Assembly (NCBI GenBank): GCA_016844955.1
Contig: JAERTH010000052.1
Coordinates: 1 to 64,000, forward strand
Direction: 5' to 3'
DNA length: 64,000 bases
From: Fidelibacterota bacterium
GTDB lineage: Bacteria; Fidelibacterota; UBA8477; JABMPR01
Positions within the stretch are counted from its first letter, which is position 1, and every line of letters begins with the position of its first letter. A model generated the notes under the pieces. It saw nothing but the letters and a program-made list of their open reading frames with translations, did not search any database and was not told the origin of the DNA. Of the stretch, positions 58,385 through 64,000 are shown one piece after another. Position numbers and translations under genes: made by a program.

Positions 58385-58972
58385 CTAAAAGAGTAGTTTT
58401 GCCACAGTACCCTTCAGACTGGCACCACGTTCGACCAGATTATAGCTAAAGCCTTTTAGTCTCCAGGACGTGACCATAAAGCGCATGCTGCCCAGAAGAA
58501 TGAGCGCAACATCTTCAGTGGACAAGTCGTTTGAAATCAGGCCATCACCCTGGGCAGAACTTACAAATTTTGAGACCACTGCTATCCGGCGATCCATCAA
58601 GGCGTTCACACTTTTGGCCAGTTTCGAATCATACTGAAATATTTCTTCAGAGAAAATTACGGCTGCTGTAGCAGGGTTGTTCTGAAAATAGCGTAGATGA
58701 CTGTCAATAAAGGCATTCATGCGGACTGGAATGGGTTTGATACTGCTAACTTCTTCAAAAACAGAATCAAAATGATCATTGAAATGTTTTATAATGGCGC
58801 ACAGGATATCTTGTTTACTTTTAAAATGACGGTAGATAGCCTGTTCAGAAATTCTCACCTTTTGAGAGATATTCTTAATTGTGAGGTTTTGAATCCCCCC
58901 CTCTTTCACAAGATTAAGGGATTCGTTGAGAATTTGTTTCTGGCGGGTTTTGGTGTCTAACCTGTTCATCAT
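58385..58972 (-). CDS. TetR-family transcriptional regulator
   Basis: 'TRQKQILNESLNLVKEGGIQNLTIKNISQKVRISEQAIYRHFKSKQDILCAI' TetR HTH. Confidence 0.95.
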   Translation of the reverse strand: MMNRLDTKTRQKQILNESLNLVKEGGIQNLTIKNISQKVRISEQAIYRHFKSKQDILCAIIKHFNDHFDSVFEEVSSIKPIPVRMNAFIDSHLRYFQNNPATAAVIFSEEIFQYDSKLAKSVNALMDRRIAVVSKFVSSAQGDGLISNDLSTEDVALILLGSMRFMVTSWRLKGFSYNLVERGASLKGTVAKLLF

Positions 58973-58980
58973 AATATGCG

Positions 58981-59000
58981 GTTAGTTTATGCTAACTAAC
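58981..59000. promoter_or_regulatory. Candidate TetR autoregulatory operator
   Basis: Perfect inverted repeat GTTAGTT-TATGCT-AACTAAC, 9 bp upstream of the TetR ATG. Confidence 0.7.
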
Positions 59001-59132
59001 ATTGTGTTGCAAGGATTATTTGTTATTGTTTTGTATCAATACATCGGGTTGGAATTTTTGGTCAAATTGAAGTTCTTTTGAATATGATATGGGAGATCTG
59101 CTCACTTAAACATCTCGGCCAGCCCTCCCCCA

Positions 59133-59166
59133 AGAGCGGCACAGGATCGCGATCCTGTGCCGCTCT
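59133..59166. repeat. Perfect 34-bp palindrome
   Basis: AGAGCGGCACAGGATCG/CGATCCTGTGCCGCTCT, 14 bp beyond the stop at 59181 (minus gene); no T-run. Confidence 0.92.
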
Positions 59167-59180
59167 ACTCCCCTGCCTCC

Positions 59181-62100
59181 TTACTCAAGCTTTAGAATCT
59201 TCTGGGTGCTTCTCAGCTGTTTGCCACTCTCATGCGCACGCATGCTACATGAAATCAAGTATATTCCACTGGCAACAGGTTTCCCCTGAGCATTTTTACC
59301 GGTCCACAGTAATTGATGTCTTCCGGCCTGCATATGCCCATTGGCCAGCTTTACCACTTCCCTGCCCCTGATATCATAGATAACCAAATGGATTTCGGCC
59401 TGTTCTGGAAGTGCTAATGGGATGGTAATCTGGGGATTGAATGGATTGGGATAGAGCATTCCCAACGAGAATTCCTCAGGAATCCGGTCCCACTCAGTTA
59501 AATCCAAACTGATGCTAATCGAATCCAGCAGAGTCAGTTCACCCTGATAGTCGACATCATAGAGGAAATATGTGTACTCCTTATCCAGCTGAAGATCATC
59601 ATCGATGAATGCATACGCACTGGATTCATTGGTGCTTCCCTGGCCCCCCAAGCCCTCATGTGTTAGATATGAAGCAATTTCATGTCGCCCTTCGATTAGC
59701 TCAGGGTGACGATTATCGGGGATCCTTCTTTCCAGGATGAACCCCAGATTCTCGATTTCACTATCTGTGACCCAATTCAAACTGATGGTTTTTAATTCCT
59801 GTTTGGCGCTGAATTCACTCAGTTCAACAGGTAGGCTAGTATCCCCCCCCTCAGTCCCAACAGAATATTCACTAAAACTGCCATTATTGAGTTTGGTGAA
59901 GGTCCGATTTACTGTATCGTGTATAAAGTCCGCTGTTACATCAATCCATTCAGAACCCGGGCCAGCGCGTTTGATCAGATGCGCCTGACCTGCATCCACC
60001 ACTCCTTCCAACTGGCTGTAATCGAATACCAGATTGGCGGTAATGCTCCCTACCGCATGGATACCCCAGATGACATCAGCGCGTCGGCTGATATTTTCAG
60101 GCCAGGTACCCACGTCAGCTACATTGAATGAGCCGCCACCAGAAATGGCTGTGTAGAGATTCAAGAAATTGCCTTGATCCGGAAGACTGGTAATTTCAAC
60201 CAGGCATCTTTGCCCAAAATTTCCAAGATACGTGGGAATGGTTGTAGCCAGACAGGCTCCTCCATCTCCCATAGGTACTCCAGAACGATTCCAGACACTG
60301 TTCACATCACTGTTTATCAGCGTTCCATGAGACTCATTTTTCGCATCTGTTAATGTTGTGGTTCCAGCGACACCATCACAATTATAGTAAGCTATCAAAT
60401 TTATGTGCGTGGCTGGGATCAATTTGCTGCACATGTTGGCGGCAATTTGGTTTTGGCTTCGAGCGACATTCCAAACCCGAACCTCATCCATACAGCCATC
60501 CAGGAATTCACCTGTTCCGTTAATACTACCCAGATAGGGTTGAACACCATCAAAAACAGGCAAGTTGACATTCGCACTATTCCTGCTGGCTACCAATACC
60601 CCGTCCAGATAGCTTCGAAATCCATCTGTTGTATTGCTTTCCCAGGTCATGGCCAGATGATGCCAGTTACCATCCTCGACTACGTTTTGGTCTCCAACAG
60701 AGACTCCACCAGTCCCACCATCGGTTGAAATGATATGCACCGGCGTGTTGATTTCCCAACCAGCAACGATATAACCACTTCCATCCTGCAACCTGAATGG
60801 GGATTGGAGCTGCGAGCCCTTAAACCAGTATTCTACAGTAATAGCACTACCTCCACTAAGTGTGTTGCCAACTTCAGCAGGCAATGCTACACAATCGTTA
60901 ACACCGTCAAATGTCAAAGCTAGCCCCGAGCCCAAAATAGCGGGAAAGCGTGTACGAGGATTTGCAGCTACAGGTGCAGTTAAATAGCGGATATTGCTTT
61001 CCGCTTCATTGTACTCAAGCACAGCGAAACGATAGATAGAACTTGCACCTATATTGCTAACTGTGGTGTTTGATCCTATACCATCATACACACAAAACCA
61101 TCCGCTATTACCTACTTGACTACCCGAGCCAAATATGTTTGAAGCAACATAGGTGACATCATCTACAGGTGCAGGTCTACCAACACCATCCTGTTTTACA
61201 AAAACTGCTCGTTTCTCACCACTTCCGTTGGTCCATGAGAGGGTCAACTGATCTGATTCCATATTGGAGAAAATCAGATTACTTGCCGGCGTAACTGGAG
61301 GAGGCAAATAATAGAAGCTGTTGCCCATGGCAAAAGAGCTAGCTTTATATCCATTGTCAATCGCTTGAACACCCCAACAATACTGCCCTTCCTGCAACTC
61401 ACTCATCGTGTATGCATTCAAGAGTTGTGTATTACCCATAGCTACTATTCGTCGTTGCCCACTGCTCATATCCGCATGAGGTGCTAGATGTTCTGAACTG
61501 CTGGCAGTGCTACCGATATACAGATTATAGGTGAGTGCATTTTGTGCAGTTTGGGTATCTGTGGATTTATCCCAGGAGAAATCAACTTCGGCACTACTGG
61601 TCACCGACAAATTGTCCGGGACTTCGGGTGCAGTATTGGCAACCGGGGATTCATTCCGATAAAGTTTGGTAATCCTTTCAGAGCCATTGTTCCCCGCCAA
61701 TAGAATATCCAGATCATTATCGTTGTCATAATCGCACCATATTGCTGACCCATCGTGAATGCCCTCCATGGTGGCTCCAGTCATTTCACGAAAGATATTA
61801 TCACCGTCATATCGATACACTTTTGTGCAGAAGGTGCTGGTACGATAATCTCCAGCCAATAAAATATCCAGATCGCCATCGTTGTCATAGTCTCCCCAGC
61901 GGGCAGAAGATGCATCGGTTCCGGACAAGATGGTCTCGCTCAACGCCGAAAAAGTGCTATTGCCATTGTTCCGGTAGACTTTGGTATCATAACCCCCCGT
62001 TATCAGCAGATCCAGATACCCATCACAATCATAGTCACCCCACCTTGACTCCCGGGCAGATGTCAAGAGCCCATTTCCTGACAGGTTACTGAAGGTGTTG

Positions 62101-64000
62101 TCGCCATTATTTCTGTAGATACAGCTATTGAGCACGATATCCAGATCGCCATCCTTGTCGAAGTCGCCCCAATCCATTGTATAACTATTTGAAGCAGGTA
62201 AGCCGGCACCTGTTTGCTCACTAAAACTGTTATCTCCATTGTTACGGAAGAGCTTTGTGATATTCTGATAACTTGCGTCCCGGCCTGCTATCATTAAATC
62301 TGTGAATCCATCACCATCGAAATCACCCCAGGCTGCCGACCCGTAATAAACAGGAGCTAAACTTATGCCCGTTTGCTCACTGAAACTACCATCTCCATTG
62401 TTGCGATATATTTTGGCGATATTGCCTGAATTGGCCATTCCAGTCAAAACAAAATCCAGGTAACCATCGTTGTCGTAATCTGCCCAGAGTCCATCTCCAA
62501 AAAAGACACCTGGTAAAATGATCCCGGTTTGCTCTGTAAAGGTGTTATCTCCATTGTTTTTGTAAATCTTTGCTATACGTCCAGATGATCCGCCCCCTGC
62601 AAGCAGGATATCCAGATGACCATCATTGTCGTAATCACCCCAGTCGATTGAGCTATCGTCAACCCCTGGCAGGGCAATGGTTGTTTGCTCGACAAAATAG
62701 GGCTGAGTGTGGGTTGCTGGATTTCCAGCTGGTGTGGAAAGCAGATAGGCCTCGGAGTCGGCAGACCCGCTATATTCGCAGACCATGACGCGGAAGGTTT
62801 CCGTTGCAGGCAGGTTTGTCACCGTCACGCTGGTGTCTGATCCATTGTAGACACAATACCAACCCGTCGTCCCGATTTGACTGCCTGTACCCCACGCAGC
62901 ACTGGCCGTATAGGTTGTAGCATCCACTGGCGTCGGCTTTCCAGTGTCAGCCTGTTTCACAAAAACGACTCGATTGTCCATCTCACCAGAAGTCCAGCTC
63001 AAATCAACGGTGGTTGCAGTGGCATTGCTGAAGACCAGATCCTTTGACTGAAAGGCAACATTGAAGGAAGTTCCTGCTGTAAAACTACTGCCAGAAAAAC
63101 TGTTATCGATAGTTTGAACGCCCCAATAGTATTCACCTCCAGGTAATCCCGGGATAGTAAAACTATTATTCTGCCCTGTGTTTCCAGGCTGTACTACCCT
63201 TCGGGTTCCAGTGGCGAAGTCTGACAGTGGAGACAGGATATTTCCGGTAGCAGCGTTGGTCCCAATATACATATTGTAGGTCAAACCATTTTGGGCAGTT
63301 TCTGTATCCGTGGATCGATCCCAGGAAAGGGTCACAACATCACTGACTGTTGCCTGTAAGTTTGAAGGTGCCAGTGGTCCGGTATTGGGAGATCCTCCAA
63401 AATTCTGATATAGCATGACCCGGCCATGATAGTCACCATCATAATACCCAGCTTCACCACAGACCAGAAGATCAGGATCACCATCAGCATCGTAGTCACC
63501 CCAGGTCAACGAACCTTCATATGCCCCCTGAAGAGAAATATTGGTTTGTTCCGTGAATGAGTCATCGCCATTATTCTTATAGAGCAGTGAAACCATTCCA
63601 TTTGCAACACCAGAGTTGCTTGTAACTACAAGATCCAGGTCGCCATCGGAATCATGATCGCCCCAGGCCAACGATGGATATTTCCAATAACTACCCAAAG
63701 TCTGATCTAACAAAGTGAAAGAATTGTCACCATTATTCTTGTAGATTTTAGTAATATCTCCATAACTGTTGCTGTTTCCGGTGGTGGCCAGATCGATGTG
63801 ACCATCATTATTGTAGTCAGCCCATTCTACATCCGGATAGTATACCGGAACCCAGGGCATTCCTGATTGTGCTTCAAAGCTGAGGCCATCTACATTCTTG
63901 TATAATGTGGCGGTCTGGGTGGATGCAACAAACCCGGTAACAAACACATCGATGTATCCATCATTATTGTAGTCAGCCCAGTCCGCTTGACTATATCGAA
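59181..64000 (-). CDS. Giant FG-GAP/VCBS-repeat, Fn3 and LamG protein with type IX-type sorting domain; N-terminus beyond window
   Basis: About 11 'GDYDNDGDLDILLAG'-type units; LamG-like 'ALTFDGVNDCVALPAE...WHHLAMTWES...MDEVRVWNVARS'; C-term LYPNPFNPQITIPLALPEQAEIHLVIYDIRGREV. Track start 63947 is an internal GTG; the frame continues upstream as 'ADYNNDGYIDVFVTG'. Confidence 0.9.
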   Translation of the reverse strand, partial: RYSQADWADYNNDGYIDVFVTGFVASTQTATLYKNVDGLSFEAQSGMPWVPVYYPDVEWADYNNDGHIDLATTGNSNSYGDITKIYKNNGDNSFTLLDQTLGSYWKYPSLAWGDHDSDGDLDLVVTSNSGVANGMVSLLYKNNGDDSFTEQTNISLQGAYEGSLTWGDYDADGDPDLLVCGEAGYYDGDYHGRVMLYQNFGGSPNTGPLAPSNLQATVSDVVTLSWDRSTDTETAQNGLTYNMYIGTNAATGNILSPLSDFATGTRRVVQPGNTGQNNSFTIPGLPGGEYYWGVQTIDNSFSGSSFTAGTSFNVAFQSKDLVFSNATATTVDLSWTSGEMDNRVVFVKQADTGKPTPVDATTYTASAAWGTGSQIGTTGWYCVYNGSDTSVTVTNLPATETFRVMVCEYSGSADSEAYLLSTPAGNPATHTQPYFVEQTTIALPGVDDSSIDWGDYDNDGHLDILLAGGGSSGRIAKIYKNNGDNTFTEQTGIILPGVFFGDGLWADYDNDGYLDFVLTGMANSGNIAKIYRNNGDGSFSEQTGISLAPVYYGSAAWGDFDGDGFTDLMIAGRDASYQNITKLFRNNGDNSFSEQTGAGLPASNSYTMDWGDFDKDGDLDIVLNSCIYRNNGDNTFSNLSGNGLLTSARESRWGDYDCDGYLDLLITGGYDTKVYRNNGNSTFSALSETILSGTDASSARWGDYDNDGDLDILLAGDYRTSTFCTKVYRYDGDNIFREMTGATMEGIHDGSAIWCDYDNDNDLDILLAGNNGSERITKLYRNESPVANTAPEVPDNLSVTSSAEVDFSWDKSTDTQTAQNALTYNLYIGSTASSSEHLAPHADMSSGQRRIVAMGNTQLLNAYTMSELQEGQYCWGVQAIDNGYKASSFAMGNSFYYLPPPVTPASNLIFSNMESDQLTLSWTNGSGEKRAVFVKQDGVGRPAPVDDVTYVASNIFGSGSQVGNSGWFCVYDGIGSNTTVSNIGASSIYRFAVLEYNEAESNIRYLTAPVAANPRTRFPAILGSGLALTFDGVNDCVALPAEVGNTLSGGSAITVEYWFKGSQLQSPFRLQDGSGYIVAGWEINTPVHIISTDGGTGGVSVGDQNVVEDGNWHHLAMTWESNTTDGFRSYLDGVLVASRNSANVNLPVFDGVQPYLGSINGTGEFLDGCMDEVRVWNVARSQNQIAANMCSKLIPATHINLIAYYNCDGVAGTTTLTDAKNESHGTLINSDVNSVWNRSGVPMGDGGACLATTIPTYLGNFGQRCLVEITSLPDQGNFLNLYTAISGGGSFNVADVGTWPENISRRADVIWGIHAVGSITANLVFDYSQLEGVVDAGQAHLIKRAGPGSEWIDVTADFIHDTVNRTFTKLNNGSFSEYSVGTEGGDTSLPVELSEFSAKQELKTISLNWVTDSEIENLGFILERRIPDNRHPELIEGRHEIASYLTHEGLGGQGSTNESSAYAFIDDDLQLDKEYTYFLYDVDYQGELTLLDSISISLDLTEWDRIPEEFSLGMLYPNPFNPQITIPLALPEQAEIHLVIYDIRGREVVKLANGHMQAGRHQLLWTGKNAQGKPVASGIYLISCSMRAHESGKQLRSTQKILKLE
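59688..59710. repeat. Intragenic dispersed-type repeat word (CCCTTCGATTAGCTCAGGGTGAC)
   Basis: Encodes 'RHPELIEG' on the minus strand inside the 59181 CDS; resembles the widespread 'CCCTTCGACAAGCTCAGGGTGAC' repeat. Confidence 0.7.

Noticed and set aside
59181-63947. Start codon at 63947 (MFVTGFVAS...)
   Set aside because: The codon is a GTG within an FG-GAP motif (DYNNDGYIDVFVTG) and the frame stays open to 64000.
1-64000. CRISPR arrays, rRNA, tRNA, transposases or prophage genes
   Set aside because: No short regularly spaced identical repeats, conserved rRNA words, tRNA cloverleaf/TTCGA context or transposase/integrase motifs recognised; periodicities seen are coding (Fn3, FG-GAP, PbH1, LVIVD).

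Overview
64 kb bacterial chromosomal segment. The many C-terminal 'NYPNPFNPxTTI...YDIxGR...G.Y.W.G.D..G..V.SGxY' Por/type IX-type sorting domains, a PorV/PorQ-like protein, a TonB-dependent receptor and Fn3/FG-GAP surface proteins suggest an FCB-group organism, perhaps a Marinimicrobia-like lineage (inference). No rRNA, tRNA, CRISPR array, phage or transposase was recognised. Main blocks: (1) giant Fn3-repeat lipoprotein running off the left edge, missed by the ORF track; (2) two tandem right-handed beta-helix lipoproteins with T9SS-type tails; (3) a propeller/Y_Y_Y/LuxR one-component sensor; (4) a sugar module: GH3, LacI, aldose epimerase, SSS transporter; (5) a GAF-PAS-LuxR regulator and two very small proteins; (6) a coupled cluster of two double-domain secreted esterases, FOUR tandem ADP-ribosylglycohydrolase (DraG/ARH) family genes (one with ablated metal motifs), an ABC sugar importer without an ATPase gene, and a ribokinase, followed by PorV-like/surface protein/TonB receptor genes: my best candidate for an undescribed riboside or ADP-ribosyl scavenging system; (7) LVIVD protein, LacI, CehA/McbA-like metallohydrolase, KASIII/OleA-like synthase, GH10-like hydrolase; (8) a TetR-controlled membrane module with two CtaB/UbiA-like prenyltransferases, an internally duplicated His-rich polytopic protein, a SUMF1-like protein and paralogous small membrane proteins: second candidate; (9) giant FG-GAP/LamG protein running off the right edge. 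Several perfect intergenic palindromes and an intragenic 'RHPELIEG' repeat insertion suggest dispersed repeat families. All assignments come from reading the sequence; no database search was run.
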